Origin: Lysobacter sp. Root690
GTDB lineage: Bacteria; Pseudomonadota; Gammaproteobacteria; Xanthomonadales; Xanthomonadaceae
NCBI RefSeq assembly: GCF_001427785.1
Contig: NZ_LMHM01000012.1
Coordinates: forward strand, 359,783-404,751
DNA: 44,969 bases
Reading direction: 5' to 3'
Below the pieces are notes generated by a model. That model made no database searches, had not been told where the DNA came from, and was given only the letters and a program-made list of their open reading frames with translations. Both the position numbers and the translations under genes were made by a program. Shown in pieces: positions 32,308-41,797 of the stretch. Each line of letters begins with the position of its first letter. Positions within the stretch are counted from its first letter, which is position 1.

Positions 32308-33067
32308 CACTCTGCGCGAACAGCAATACGTCCTCGCACGTCATCTGCGCGACCCAGCCCGCCATCCGTCGCCGCCCGGCATCGAAGCGCGGCGCATGCG
32401 GGTGTACCGCGAGTTGTTCCAGGGCTCGATCGACAGCCTGTTGGGCGGCGGTTTTCCGGTGATCCGGCAAACCCTCGGCGCCGCGGCCTGGACCTCGCTG
32501 GTGCAGGCGTTCTACGCCCGCCATCGCAGCCGCACGCCGCTGTTCACCCGCATCGCCGGCGAGTTCGTCGACTTCATCGAAACCCATGCGGACGATCTGC
32601 AGCTGCCGCCGTGGCTGCCCGAACTCGCGCACTACGAATGGGTGGAACAAGCCCTGCTGATCAGCGATGCGCAAGCGCCGGCGCACGACCCGGACGGCGA
32701 TCTGCTCGACGGCCGACCGCTGCTGTCGCCGCTGGCGATGCCGCTGGCGTATCGCTGGCCGGTGCTGGAGATCGGTCCTACCGACATTCCGAAAGCACCG
32801 CCGCCGCACGTCACTACCTTGCTCGTGCATCGCGATCGCGACCACCAGGTGCGGTTCGCCCGCATCGCGCCGCTGGCCTACCACCTGCTGACCTCGCTGC
32901 AAGTCAACGCGTATCGCGGTCGCGAACATCTCGCGGCGTTGTCCGCGCAAACCGGCGGCGACGCCGACGAACTTCATACCCATGGCCTGAGCCTGCTGCG
33001 GCAACTGCGCGAGCAGGGCGTGGTCCTGGGTACCCATCTTGCAACGGAGTCATGCGATGAACGCTAA
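32300..33067 (+). CDS. hvfC: DUF2063 partner protein of the MNIO (HvfC/BufC)
   Basis: 255 residues. The N-terminal helical domain ([15 protein letters not shown] ... [29 protein letters not shown]) is the DUF2063 signature. The C-terminal half resembles a winged-helix RiPP recognition module. Such proteins form a complex with the MNIO and present the precursor's leader. The gene overlaps the MNIO gene by 8 bases and the following gene by 11, so it is translationally coupled on both sides. GGAG lies before the ATG. Confidence 0.9.
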   Translation: MHDTLREQQYVLARHLRDPARHPSPPGIEARRMRVYRELFQGSIDSLLGGGFPVIRQTLGAAAWTSLVQAFYARHRSRTPLFTRIAGEFVDFIETHADDLQLPPWLPELAHYEWVEQALLISDAQAPAHDPDGDLLDGRPLLSPLAMPLAYRWPVLEIGPTDIPKAPPPHVTTLLVHRDRDHQVRFARIAPLAYHLLTSLQVNAYRGREHLAALSAQTGGDADELHTHGLSLLRQLREQGVVLGTHLATESCDER

Positions 33068-33728
33068 ATCCCGAATCCCCAGCGGCTGGTCGTTGTTCTG
33101 GCTGATCGGCCTGTCGATCCTGGCGATGTCGGCGCTGATCCTGGCGCTGAATCCCGATACCACCGAAGCGGTGCGTTCGGTGATCCGCGCCACCGCGCGC
33201 ACTTCGTTCGCCCTGTTCCTGCTCGCGTTCGTGGCGTCCTCGCTGGCCGCGCTGGTGCCGAACGATTTCACCCGCGGCCTGATGCGCGAACGCCGCTACA
33301 TCGGCCTGTCGTTCGCGTTCTCGCACATCGTCCATCTGCTGGCGATCGTCGCCTACGGTGTGCTCAACCCGCAGTTCTGGCCCGGCCGCAATGCGGTGAC
33401 CAATGCGCCGGGAACGCTGGGTTACGTGTTCATCGCTTTGCTCGCGCTGACCTCGTTCCGCTTCGCCTCGCGCCACATGACCGCGGCAGCGTGGAAGCGC
33501 CTGCACACCGCCGGCATCTGGGTGATCGCAGCGATCTTCGGCTACTCGTTCTTCAAGCGCATTCCGAGCATGAGCGTGCTGTACGCGATTCCGTTCTCGA
33601 TTCTGTGCGCCGCCGTCGCGGTGCGCCTGGTCGGCAAGTGGGCGCAGGCCAACAAGCGCAAACAGGCGCGGACCCGCTCGCTGGACCGCGCCTCGTCCTT
33701 CCCCAACGCACTGGAGCCCACGTCATGA
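33057..33728 (+). CDS. Ferric-reductase-like transmembrane haem protein
   Basis: 223 residues with six predicted helices, the ferric reductase/MsrQ-like transmembrane fold. Candidate haem-ligand His occur in paired positions: FSHIVHLLAIVAYG (H at about 85 and 88) and SRHMTAAAWKRLHTAGIW (about 141 and 150). No flavin or NAD domain is attached, so electrons must come from a partner or from quinol. GGAG precedes the ATG; the start overlaps the end of hvfC by 11 bases and the stop overlaps the thioredoxin-like gene by four. Its position in a copper-peptide operon suggests redox control of copper or of the modified peptide in the periplasm, which is inference. Confidence 0.85.
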   Translation: MNAKSRIPSGWSLFWLIGLSILAMSALILALNPDTTEAVRSVIRATARTSFALFLLAFVASSLAALVPNDFTRGLMRERRYIGLSFAFSHIVHLLAIVAYGVLNPQFWPGRNAVTNAPGTLGYVFIALLALTSFRFASRHMTAAAWKRLHTAGIWVIAAIFGYSFFKRIPSMSVLYAIPFSILCAAVAVRLVGKWAQANKRKQARTRSLDRASSFPNALEPTS

Positions 33729-34306
33729 CGTCGTTGCCCGCAACCGCCGCTATCGCACGCGTCCCCGATTCGACCGGTCGCGCCTTGTGGAAGTCGATGC
33801 TCGCCGGCATGGCGCTGTGCCTGAGCGCCGCGGCCTGCACCCCGGCCGCGCATGCGGACGCGGCGCGCGCCGTGGCCGCGCCGGAATTCGCCGGAATCGA
33901 GCGCTGGTTCAACACCCCGGCGCTGAGCCTGGCCGGCCTGCGCGGCAAGGTGGTGCTGGTGGAGTTCTGGACCTACTCGTGCATCAACTGCCTGCACGTC
34001 GCGCCGCATGTGAAGCAGTGGCACGAGCGCTACCGCGACCAGGGACTGGTGGTGATCGGCGTGCATACGCCGGAGTACGACGAGGAACACAGCGCGGGCA
34101 ATCTGCAAGCCGCGATCAAGCGCCTGGGCATCGACTACCCGGTCGCGCAGGACAACGCCTACGCCACGTGGAACGCCTACGGCAATCGCTTCTGGCCGGC
34201 GCTGTACCTGATCGATCGCGACGGCCGCATCGTCTATCGCCACTACGGCGAAGGCGAGTACGAGGTCACCGACGCGCGGATCCGCGCGCTGCTGGCGCAG
34301 CGCTGA
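33725..34306 (+). CDS. TlpA/DipZ-like thioredoxin-fold protein, exported
   Basis: 193 residues. A hydrophobic segment (SMLAGMALCLSAAAC, about 24-38) serves as a signal peptide, possibly with a weak lipobox at C38. The thioredoxin fold follows, with active-site C86-I-N-C89 in FWTYSCINCLHVAPHV, the CINC variant typical of DipZ-type periplasmic thiol-disulfide proteins, then VVIGVHTPEYDEE and FWPALYLIDRDGRIVYRHYGEG with the cis-Pro. An ATGA overlap couples it to the haem membrane protein. In this operon it probably keeps the precursor's Cys reduced or handles copper-induced thiol oxidation; this is inference. Confidence 0.88.
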   Translation: MTSLPATAAIARVPDSTGRALWKSMLAGMALCLSAAACTPAAHADAARAVAAPEFAGIERWFNTPALSLAGLRGKVVLVEFWTYSCINCLHVAPHVKQWHERYRDQGLVVIGVHTPEYDEEHSAGNLQAAIKRLGIDYPVAQDNAYATWNAYGNRFWPALYLIDRDGRIVYRHYGEGEYEVTDARIRALLAQR

Positions 34307-34434
34307 GCGGCACGGCGGTGGAGCGGGCGACATCCGTGAGCCGTTGCCGCAGCGTCGCCGCCGCGCGGTGGCACAATCCCAATCAAAGTTCCGCCGCCGG
34401 CTCCATCCACCACCGCGCATCGCACAGGCCCCGC

Positions 34435-35175
34435 ATGGACCACGTAGATCACATCCTGGTCGTCGACGACGACCGCGAGATCCGCCAGATGGTCGCCGAC
34501 TATCTGCACAAGAACGGCCTGCGCGCCACCGTTGCCGCGGACGGCCGCGAGATGCGCGCGCTGCTCGACACCCACGCGGTGGACCTGATCGTGCTCGACT
34601 TGATGATGCCCGGCGAAGACGGCCTGACCCTGTGCCGCAACCTGCGCGCCGGCAAGCACCGCGCGATCCCGGTGGTGATGCTGACCGCGCGCGACGACCA
34701 GACCGATCGCATCATCGGCCTGGAGATGGGCGCCGATGATTACGTCACCAAGCCGTTCGCCGCGCGCGAACTGCTGGCGCGGATCAAGGCGGTGATCCGG
34801 CGCACGCGCATGCTGCCGCCGAACCTGCAGGTCACCCAGGCCAGCCGCACGATCGCGTTCGGACGCTGGCGCCTGGACACCACCGCGCGCCATCTGCTCG
34901 ATCCCGACGACACCGTGGTCGCACTCAGCGGCGCCGAGTTCCGCCTGCTGCACGTGTTTCTCGATCACGCCAACCGCGTGCTGACCCGCGACCAACTGCT
35001 CAACCTGACCCAGGGCCGCGACGCCGAACATTTCGAACGCTCCATCGACCTGCTGGTGAGCCGCCTGCGCCAGCGCCTGCAGGACGATGCGCGCGAGCAG
35101 AGCTACATCAAGACCGTGCGCAGCGAAGGCTATGTGTTCAGCATGCCGGTGAGCCTGCTGGGGGACGGCGAATGA
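34435..35175 (+). CDS. OmpR-family response regulator
   Basis: 246 residues. Receiver domain with D11-D13 acidic cluster, D55 in VLDLMMPGEDG and K106 in TKPFAA. The C-terminal winged helix has ALSGAEFRLLHVFLDHANRVLTRDQLL and IDLLVSRLRQRL ... IKTVRSEGYVF, the OmpR/PhoB DNA-binding signature. The kinase gene starts inside its stop codon (ATGA at 35172). 128 bases separate it from the thioredoxin-like gene, on the same strand, so it may be read from the operon or from its own promoter. It most likely controls the adjacent copper-peptide genes; the TGTATC direct repeat at 29935 is a candidate target. Confidence 0.94.
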   Translation: MDHVDHILVVDDDREIRQMVADYLHKNGLRATVAADGREMRALLDTHAVDLIVLDLMMPGEDGLTLCRNLRAGKHRAIPVVMLTARDDQTDRIIGLEMGADDYVTKPFAARELLARIKAVIRRTRMLPPNLQVTQASRTIAFGRWRLDTTARHLLDPDDTVVALSGAEFRLLHVFLDHANRVLTRDQLLNLTQGRDAEHFERSIDLLVSRLRQRLQDDAREQSYIKTVRSEGYVFSMPVSLLGDGE

Positions 35176-36575
35176 CCACGAACACGAACACGAGCACGCA
35201 TGCGACTGCGGCGCCGGCGCCGACCGTACCCGCCGGCTCGCGCTGGCTGCCGCGCACCTTGGCCTCGCGCCTGTCGCTGATCCTGCTGAGCGGTCTGTTG
35301 ATCGCACACGCGCTGTCGTTCGGCCTGCTGTTCTATGAGCGCTACACGGCGGCGACTTCGATGCTGATGAGCAATCTGGAGCAGGACGTGGTGGTCGCGG
35401 TGAACCTGCTCGATCGGCTGCCGCCGCAGGAACGCGAACGCTGGCTGCCGCTGCTGCGGCGGCGCACGTTTCATTACATGCTGGACAACGGCGCGACGGG
35501 CGATGCCGCGGCAAGCGCGCAGAACGAATCACCGCTCCGCGGCACCTCGCGCGACATGGCCGAGATGATCGCCAGCGCCCTGGGCCCGCGTTACCCGACC
35601 CGCGCCACCGCGGTGCCCGGCGACGGCGAGCACTTCCAGGTGCGGTTGAAATTGAGCGACGGCACCGCGATGGTCATCGACGTGCGGCCGTCGGTGATGC
35701 CGCTGGCGAAGTGGCTGCCGTACGTGCTCGCGATCCAGCTGGCGCTGCTGCTGCTCTGCACCTGGGCCGCGGTGCGGCTGGCTACCCGGCCGTTGGGCCG
35801 GCTGGCGAAAGCCGCCGAAACCCTGCACCCGGCCGGCGAGGGCGAGCGCCTGCCGGTCGGCGGTCCGACCGAAGTGGCGCAGGCGATCACCGCGTTCAAC
35901 GCCATGCAGGACCGCATCGCCCACTACATGCGCGAACGCCTGCAGATTCTCGCGGCGATCTCGCACGATCTGCAGACGCCGATCACCCGCATGCAGTTGC
36001 GCGCCGAGGCGATGGACGAATCGAGCGAGCGCGACAAGATGTTCGACGACCTCGGCCAGATGCAGCATCTGGTGCGCGAAGGCATCGCGTATGCGCGCAG
36101 CGCGCACGGCGCGTCGGAGTCGGCGGTGCGGATCGACCTCAATGCTTTCCTCGACAGCCTGGTCTGCGATTACCTCGACACCGACCGGCCGGTGACCTTC
36201 GCCGGCCGCGTCGACGGCCCGGTAATCACGCGTCCGCATGCGTTGCGTCGCATCGTCGGCAATCTGATCGACAACGCGATCCACTACGCCGGCGCGGCCG
36301 AACTCGAGCTCGATCACGACCCGGCCGGCGGCGTGCGCATCCAGGTGCGCGATCGCGGCCCCGGCATTCCCGAGGACGAACTGGGCAAGGTGATGCAGCC
36401 GTTCTACCGGCTCGAAGCCTCGCGCAATCGCAGCACCGGCGGCACCGGCCTGGGCCTGGCGATCGCCCAGCAACTGGCCGAATCGATCGGCGCCACGCTG
36501 ACGTTGCGCAATCGCGACGGCGGTGGCCTGGAAGCGATCCTGCGCATCGCGGGCCCGGGCGCCGCGGCGCGGTAG
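35172..36575 (+). CDS. HAMP-containing sensor histidine kinase
   Basis: 467 residues. Two membrane helices (LSLILLSGLLIAHALSFGLLF, about 35-55; LPYVLAIQLALLLLCTWAAV, about 180-200) flank a periplasmic sensor of about 120 residues. HAMP follows, then HisKA with H265 in ISHDLQTPITRMQLR, and HATPase_c with NLIDNAIHYA, RDRGPGIPEDELGKVMQPFYR and GGTGLGLAIAQQLAESIGA. Overlaps the regulator gene by four bases. The periplasmic part lacks the Met/His-rich pattern of CusS-type copper sensors, so whether it senses copper directly is open. Confidence 0.94.
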   Translation: MTTNTNTSTHATAAPAPTVPAGSRWLPRTLASRLSLILLSGLLIAHALSFGLLFYERYTAATSMLMSNLEQDVVVAVNLLDRLPPQERERWLPLLRRRTFHYMLDNGATGDAAASAQNESPLRGTSRDMAEMIASALGPRYPTRATAVPGDGEHFQVRLKLSDGTAMVIDVRPSVMPLAKWLPYVLAIQLALLLLCTWAAVRLATRPLGRLAKAAETLHPAGEGERLPVGGPTEVAQAITAFNAMQDRIAHYMRERLQILAAISHDLQTPITRMQLRAEAMDESSERDKMFDDLGQMQHLVREGIAYARSAHGASESAVRIDLNAFLDSLVCDYLDTDRPVTFAGRVDGPVITRPHALRRIVGNLIDNAIHYAGAAELELDHDPAGGVRIQVRDRGPGIPEDELGKVMQPFYRLEASRNRSTGGTGLGLAIAQQLAESIGATLTLRNRDGGGLEAILRIAGPGAAAR

Positions 36576-36741
36576 AATACGAGCCAAGCATGCAGCGGCC
36601 GCCTACATGTAATCCAACGACTCTTCGGGACCTCACGCCGACCCATCCGCAACCCCGCGTCCAACGCGGCGTGCCGCGGATCGGTCCGGGTCTGCCGCCG
36701 CGCGATGGCTCGCGCCCGCGCGGCACCGATGGAGATCGTCG

Positions 36742-38379
36742 ATGACGGATGCTTACCCCCGCGCTTTCTACCTGCGCGCTTCCAACCTGAGTTTTTCCTG
36801 GCCGGACGGCACGCCCGTGTTCGACCGGCTGTCGTGCGGCTTCGGCCCGCAGCGCAGCGGGCTGGTCGGGCCGAACGGCAGCGGCAAGAGCACGCTGATG
36901 CGCTTGCTGGCCGGGCAGCTCAAGCCCACCGCCGGGCAGATCGAGACCCACGGGGTCGTGGCCTACCTGCCGCAGCACCTGCCGCTGTCGGGCGATGCCA
37001 GCGTCGCCGACGTGCTGGGCATTCGCGCCCGGCTCGACGCCGTGCAGGCGATCGCCGCGGGCCGGACCGAGCCTGAGCTGTTCGAGACCGTCGGCGACGA
37101 CTGGGACATCGAGGAGCGCACCCACGCGGACCTAGCCCGCTTGGGTTTGAACGACATCGCCCTGCGGCGGCGTGTGGACAGTTTCAGCGGCGGCGAAATC
37201 GTCGCGCTCGGTATCGCCGCGCAATTGCTGCGCCGGCCCGACCTGCTGTTGCTGGACGAACCGTCGAACAATCTCGACCGTGCATCGCGGCAGCATCTGT
37301 ATCGTCTGATCGAGACTTGGCGCGGCGGCTTGATCGTGGTCAGCCACGACCGCGAGTTGCTCGAATGCATGGACCAGATCGCCGAGATCGGGCCGTCCGT
37401 GCTGCGCGTGTACGGCGGCGGTTTCAGCGTCTACCAAGCCGCGGTCGAGGCCGAAAACCAGGCCGCGGAGCAGGACGTGCGCAACCTGCGCCAGCAGGTG
37501 AAGCGCGAACAGCGCCAGCAGCAACAGGCGCACGAACGCGCCGAACGCCGCGCCGGCAACGCCGGCCGTTCGCTGGCCAGCGCCGGCTTGCCGCGCATCG
37601 TCGCCGGCAACCGCAAGCGCGGCGCGCAGGTCTCCGCGGGCAAGTCGGCGGATGTGCATTCGGCCCGGGTCGAGGCGGCGAGGCAGCGTTTAAGCCAGGC
37701 CCGTCGCGGGTTGCGCGAAGCGACCGAACTCGACTTGAGCCTGCCGGCGACGCGCGTCCCCGCGGACCGGTTGTTGTTCAGCGGCAAGCGGTTGCAGGTC
37801 TCGCATGGCGGGCGCGCGCTGTTCGCGGACGCGGGCGTCGACCTTGCCATCCGCGGGCCGGAACGGATTGCGATCCTTGGCGCCAACGGCGCGGGCAAGT
37901 CCAGTCTGCTGCGGGTGATCGCCGGCGAACGCGCGCCGGACGGCGGCGAGATCCATCGCGGCACCGGGCGCATCGCCTCGCTGTCGCAGCGCCTGGACGC
38001 GCTGGATCCATCGGCGAGCGTAGCGGCGAACTTCGCCGCCTGCACCCCGCAACTGCCGCCGCTCGAACGCGCCAACCTGCTTGCGCGCTGGTTGTTTCGC
38101 GGCGATCGCACGCAGTTGCCGGTCGGCGAGCTGTCCGGCGGCGAACGCCTGCGCATTTCCCTGGCCTGCGTGCTGCACGCCGAGCCGGCTCCGCAACTGC
38201 TGTTGTTGGACGAGCCGACCAATAATCTCGACCTGAGCACGATCGAGGACCTCGAAGCCGCGCTGCGTGCCTATCAAGGCGCGTTGCTGGTGGTGAGTCA
38301 CGACGAGCGTTTCATCGAGGCCATCGGCATCACCCGTCGCCTGCGCCTGGCGCAAGGGCGGTTGCGGGAGGTGCACTGA
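36742..38379 (+). CDS. ABC-F family ATPase
   Basis: 545 residues, two ABC cassettes on one chain with no transmembrane segment, as in ABC-F translation factors. First cassette: Walker A GPNGSGKST (43-51), signature FSGGEIVALGIA, Walker B LLLLDEPSNNLD. A charged linker (ENQAAEQDVRNLRQQVKREQRQQQQAHERAERRAGN) forms the ribosome-reaching coiled coil. Second cassette: GANGAGKSS (380-388), LSGGERLRISLA and LLLLDEPTNNLD. The members bind the ribosomal E site and relieve stalled or antibiotic-blocked ribosomes. The linker looks shorter and more Gln/Arg-rich than in Uup or EttA, closer to YheS/antibiotic-type or unassigned groups; subfamily not certain. GGAG precedes the ATG. Confidence 0.93.
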   Translation: MTDAYPRAFYLRASNLSFSWPDGTPVFDRLSCGFGPQRSGLVGPNGSGKSTLMRLLAGQLKPTAGQIETHGVVAYLPQHLPLSGDASVADVLGIRARLDAVQAIAAGRTEPELFETVGDDWDIEERTHADLARLGLNDIALRRRVDSFSGGEIVALGIAAQLLRRPDLLLLDEPSNNLDRASRQHLYRLIETWRGGLIVVSHDRELLECMDQIAEIGPSVLRVYGGGFSVYQAAVEAENQAAEQDVRNLRQQVKREQRQQQQAHERAERRAGNAGRSLASAGLPRIVAGNRKRGAQVSAGKSADVHSARVEAARQRLSQARRGLREATELDLSLPATRVPADRLLFSGKRLQVSHGGRALFADAGVDLAIRGPERIAILGANGAGKSSLLRVIAGERAPDGGEIHRGTGRIASLSQRLDALDPSASVAANFAACTPQLPPLERANLLARWLFRGDRTQLPVGELSGGERLRISLACVLHAEPAPQLLLLDEPTNNLDLSTIEDLEAALRAYQGALLVVSHDERFIEAIGITRRLRLAQGRLREVH

Positions 38380-38415
38380 GCGTTCGTGCCCGCACCGATG
38401 CGGCCGACGACACGA

Positions 38416-39336
38416 TCAACCGTCCGGATCGGCCCATGGCGCCTTTTCGAACTTGCGCGCCAGATAATCGATCAGCGCCTGCACCCGTTGCGGGCGCATG
38501 CGGCCCGGCGGGGTGACGATGTGCAACGCGATCGGCGGCGGCGACCACTCCGGCATCGCCATCTCCAGCTTGCCGTTGCGCAGTTCGCGCCAGACCAGGA
38601 ATTCAGGTTGTAGCGCCAAGCCTAGTCCCGCCAAAATCGCGGGATTCAGAGCCTCGGCGTTGTTGACCCGCAACGGCGTCGGCAAGCTGATCGAGAAATC
38701 CCCCTGGCGCCTGTGGCTGAAACGCCAGGCATTGCCGAAGCGCGAATAGGTGTAGAGCAAGGCGCGGTGTTCGCTGAGTTCGCGCGGGTGGCTCGGCCGT
38801 CCATGCGTTTCGAAATAGGCCGGCGAACCCACCAGCACGATGCGCACGCCGCACAGCCGCCGCGCCAGCAGGCTCGAATCGGCCAGCGCCGAAATGCGCA
38901 GCGCCAGGTCGTAGCCGCCGCCGACCAGATCGGTGACGCCGTCGTCGAACACGATCTCCAGCGCGATGTCCGGATAGCGCTTCATGAACTCCGGCAACAA
39001 CGGCGACAGATGCGCGATCCCGAACGACATCGGCACCGCGATCCGCACTTGGCCGCTGGGGCTCTTGGCCTGGGCGGTGATTTCCGCTTCCACCGCCTCA
39101 CCCTCGGCGAGGATGCGGCTGGCGCGTTCGAGCGCGCCGCGGCCGCTTTCGGTCAGCGACATGCGCCGCGAGGTTCGATGAAAAAGCACCGTCTTCAGCC
39201 GCGTCTCCAGGCGCGTGACCGCCTTGGACACGGTCGCCTGCGCCAGCCCGAACTCGGCCGCGGTGCGCGCGAACGATCCGGTTTCGGCGACCTTCGCGAA
39301 GATCGCCCAGGCTTCCAGGTCGGGCAGCTTATTCAT
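38416..39336 (-). CDS. LysR-family regulator
   Basis: 306 residues. N-terminal HTH: LEAWAIFAKVAETGSFARTAAEFGLAQATVSKAVTRLETRL (about 6-46), then the usual FHRTSRRMSLTESG. The effector domain is of the CrgA/'LTTR 8' type (VRIAVPMSFGIAHLSPLLPEFMKRYPDI). The ATG at 39336 was preferred over an in-frame upstream extension. It is divergent from the pirin/hydrolase pair with a palindrome in the 101-base gap, so it probably controls them. Confidence 0.93.
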   Translation of the reverse strand: MNKLPDLEAWAIFAKVAETGSFARTAAEFGLAQATVSKAVTRLETRLKTVLFHRTSRRMSLTESGRGALERASRILAEGEAVEAEITAQAKSPSGQVRIAVPMSFGIAHLSPLLPEFMKRYPDIALEIVFDDGVTDLVGGGYDLALRISALADSSLLARRLCGVRIVLVGSPAYFETHGRPSHPRELSEHRALLYTYSRFGNAWRFSHRRQGDFSISLPTPLRVNNAEALNPAILAGLGLALQPEFLVWRELRNGKLEMAMPEWSPPPIALHIVTPPGRMRPQRVQALIDYLARKFEKAPWADPDG

Positions 39337-39344
39337 GTCGTTTT

Positions 39345-39363
39345 TGGAAACGATAGTTTTCCA
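39345..39363. promoter_or_regulatory. Candidate LysR operator
   Basis: Palindrome TGGAAA (39345-39350), 7-base spacer, TTTCCA (39358-39363), in the gap between the LysR gene and the pirin gene. It lies just upstream of the regulator's own start, as expected for autoregulation. Confidence 0.55.
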
Positions 39364-39437
39364 TCGGTTCCATTCTAAACCCGATCGCGGACGCCTATCG
39401 TGTCGGTCAACAGCACACACCCACGGAAACCACGGCC

Positions 39438-40136
39438 ATGATCGAACTTCGCCCCTACGACAGCCTCGGCGGCGCCAACCACGGTTGGCTCGACGCCAAG
39501 CACCACTTCGCTTTCGCCGGCTACCACGACGCCGCCCGCATGGGCTGGGGCGCGCTGCGGGTATGGAACGACGACACCATCCAGGCCAACACCGGCTTCC
39601 CGCCGCATTCGCATGCCGACATGGAAATCATCACCTACGTCCGCGACGGCGCGATCAGCCATCAGGACAATCTCGGCAACCGCGGCCGCACCGAAGCCGG
39701 CGACGTGCAGGTGATGAGCGCGGGCAGCGGCATCCAGCACGCCGAGTACAACCTGGAGGCGCAAACCACCCGCATCTTCCAGATCTGGATCATTCCCGAT
39801 CAGCGCGGCGGCGCGCCGACCTGGGGCGCCAAGCCCTTTCCGAAGGGTGACCGCGCAGGACGTTTCGTGGTGCTGGCCAGCGGCAAGGGCGACGAAGACA
39901 CCCTGCCGATCCGCGCCGATGCGCGCGTGCTCGGCCTGACCCTGGCCGCCGGCGAGTCGGCCGAATACGTGTTCGGCGACAACCGCTACGGCTATCTGGT
40001 GCCGGCCAAGGGCGTGGTCGAGGTCGACGGCGTGCGCGTGCAGGCGCGTGATGGCGCCGCGATCCGCGATCAAGCCTCGATCCGGGTCACCGCGCTCGAA
40101 GACGCCGAACTGGTGCTGGTCGACACCGCGCCGTAA
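39438..40136 (+). CDS. Pirin-family bicupin protein (YhaK/YhhW-like)
   Basis: 232 residues. The N-terminal cupin has metal ligands H58 and H60 ([12 protein letters not shown]), H102 and E104 (GIQHAEYN). This is the pirin/quercetin 2,3-dioxygenase-like group; E. coli YhhW shows quercetinase activity, while other pirins act as redox-sensing partners. The C-terminal cupin lacks ligands, as usual. It is followed 55 bases later by a chloroperoxidase-like hydrolase gene and faces a LysR gene, a common stress-response arrangement. Cytoplasmic. Confidence 0.93.
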   Translation: MIELRPYDSLGGANHGWLDAKHHFAFAGYHDAARMGWGALRVWNDDTIQANTGFPPHSHADMEIITYVRDGAISHQDNLGNRGRTEAGDVQVMSAGSGIQHAEYNLEAQTTRIFQIWIIPDQRGGAPTWGAKPFPKGDRAGRFVVLASGKGDEDTLPIRADARVLGLTLAAGESAEYVFGDNRYGYLVPAKGVVEVDGVRVQARDGAAIRDQASIRVTALEDAELVLVDTAP

Positions 40137-40191
40137 CCGCGTACACCGCATTCTCCAGGCAACCCCTTTCATCGATCACAGGAGCGACACC

Positions 40192-41022
40192 ATGGGCACC
40201 TTCACCACCAAAGACGGCGTAGAGATCTATTACAAGGATTGGGGCCCGGCTGACGGCGAGCCGGTGGTGTTCAGCCACGGCTGGCCGTTGAGCGCCGACA
40301 GCTGGGAATCGCAGATGCTGTTTCTCGCCTCCAACGGCTACCGCACCATCGCTCACGATCGCCGCGGCCACGGCCGTTCCAGCCAGCCCTGGGACGGCAA
40401 CGACATGGATCATTACGCCGACGACCTGGCCCAGTTGCTCGAACACCTCGACCTGCGCGACGCGACCTTGTTCGGCTTCTCCACCGGCGGCGGCGAAGTG
40501 GCGCGCTACATCGGCCGCCACGGCACCGCGCGGGTCAAGAAGGCCGGACTGATATCCGCGGTGCCGCCGTTGATGCTCAAGACCGATGCCAACCCCGGCG
40601 GCCTGCCGATCGAAGTGTTCGACGGCCTGCGCGAGGGCTCGATCGCCGACCGTTCGCAGCTGTACCAGGACCTCGCCAGCGGCCCGTTCTTCGGCTTCAA
40701 CCGCGAAGGCGCGAAGAAGTCGCAAGGCATGATCGATTCGTTCTGGGCCCAGGGCATGCAGGGCGGGCACAAGAACACCTACGACTCGATCGCCGCGTTC
40801 TCGGCCACCGATTTCACCGAGGACCTGAAGAAATTCGACGTTCCCACCCTGATCGTGCATGGCGACGACGATCAGGTCGTGCCGATCGACGCGGCCGGGC
40901 GCGCTTCGGCCAAGCTGATCGCGAACAACAAGCTGATCGTCTATCCGGGCGCGCCACACGGCCTGACCGACACCCACAAGGACAAGCTCAATCAGGATCT
41001 GCTGGCGTTCCTGAAGTCTTGA
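40192..41022 (+). CDS. Alpha/beta hydrolase, non-haem chloroperoxidase-like
   Basis: 276 residues. AGGAG lies 9 bases before the [18 protein letters not shown] gives the oxyanion loop, the nucleophile Ser is in [14 protein letters not shown] (about 97), the acid in [10 protein letters not shown] (about 225) and the His in [12 protein letters not shown] (about 254). This is the cofactor-free haloperoxidase/arylesterase subgroup, whose true substrates are usually esters or peracids. In operon with the pirin gene. Confidence 0.92.
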   Translation: MGTFTTKDGVEIYYKDWGPADGEPVVFSHGWPLSADSWESQMLFLASNGYRTIAHDRRGHGRSSQPWDGNDMDHYADDLAQLLEHLDLRDATLFGFSTGGGEVARYIGRHGTARVKKAGLISAVPPLMLKTDANPGGLPIEVFDGLREGSIADRSQLYQDLASGPFFGFNREGAKKSQGMIDSFWAQGMQGGHKNTYDSIAAFSATDFTEDLKKFDVPTLIVHGDDDQVVPIDAAGRASAKLIANNKLIVYPGAPHGLTDTHKDKLNQDLLAFLKS

Positions 41023-41049
41023 ACTGAAGCGTAGCTTGCATGCTTTCAT

Positions 41050-41090
41050 GCGCACGCCGCGGCGGCTCACGCTGCGGCGTGCGCGTTTGC
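41050..41090 (+). terminator. GC-rich hairpin after the hydrolase gene
   Basis: Eleven-base arms GCGCACGCCGC (41050-41060) and GCGGCGTGCGC (41074-41084) followed by GTTTGC; poor T tract. Confidence 0.55.
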
Positions 41091-41134
41091 ACGCATCGCG
41101 ACGCGCTGTCGGAAAGACGCAGGAGCGTCGTCGT

Positions 41135-41494
41135 TCAACGTTTCGGCGGTGGCAGCGTTTCCGGAACGGCCTGCCAGAACTCGCGGGGAAATCCCGTTTC
41201 CATCTGCGAGCGTTCCCACCAGTCGGGATTGACCGACTCGATCAGGCGGCGTTGCCAGCGATGCGGCCAACGCCGAATCTGCGCCGCGCGCGCGCGCGCG
41301 CCCGAATGCGTTGGCATTCGCTCGAACCAGACCAGACAAAACGCGGGCAGGTAGCTATCGTCGGCCGCACAGATTCGTCGGGTGGTTTCCTTGACCTCCC
41401 GCATCACGTCCGCGCGCAGGCCGCCCACGCCGATCACATACGGGCCGGTGCGTAAATCCGCGAGAAAATACACCATGTACGGCGTGGTGGGCAC
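41135..41494 (-). CDS. GIY-YIG-superfamily protein, probably inactive
   Basis: 119 residues, GTG start. The family outline is recognisable: MVYFLADLRTGPYVIGV (GIY...YIG strands), GGLRADVMREV (helix with Arg), CLVWFERM and the C-terminal helix AQIRRWPHRWQRRLIESVNPDWWE, which matches the small YhbQ-type 'QIKKW..AWKLALIE..NPDW' pattern. The catalytic Glu expected just before QIRRW is Ala here, and the GIY triplet is degenerate, so nuclease activity is unlikely. A run of alternating GC (41285-41301) encodes exactly this segment (GARARAA). The ATG at 41476 is an alternative start but would trim the first strand. Confidence 0.72.
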   Translation of the reverse strand: MPTTPYMVYFLADLRTGPYVIGVGGLRADVMREVKETTRRICAADDSYLPAFCLVWFERMPTHSGARARAAQIRRWPHRWQRRLIESVNPDWWERSQMETGFPREFWQAVPETLPPPKR

Positions 41495-41797
41495 GTTCGT
41501 CCCGCCGACCGCCTACATGCGCGGCCCGCGATCGGGATCGTCGGGGTTGCGCTGCGCCGCGTCGTGCGCAAGAGGCTGATTGCTGCGAGTTACTGCAGCT
41601 TGTCTTTATAAAAGGTAGGCGCTATGCGCGGACTGATCTCGGCAAACATTGCGTTGTTGCGATTGAAGCATGGGAAAAAGCAGGGGTTGATCGCTTTCGC
41701 CCATGTCTAAGCAGTAATTCACTCTTCGATGAGTCTGCCTGGACACTTTGCGTGTCGCCCCCAATACTGCGTACGCCAAAAAATCAAGGACGACCCT

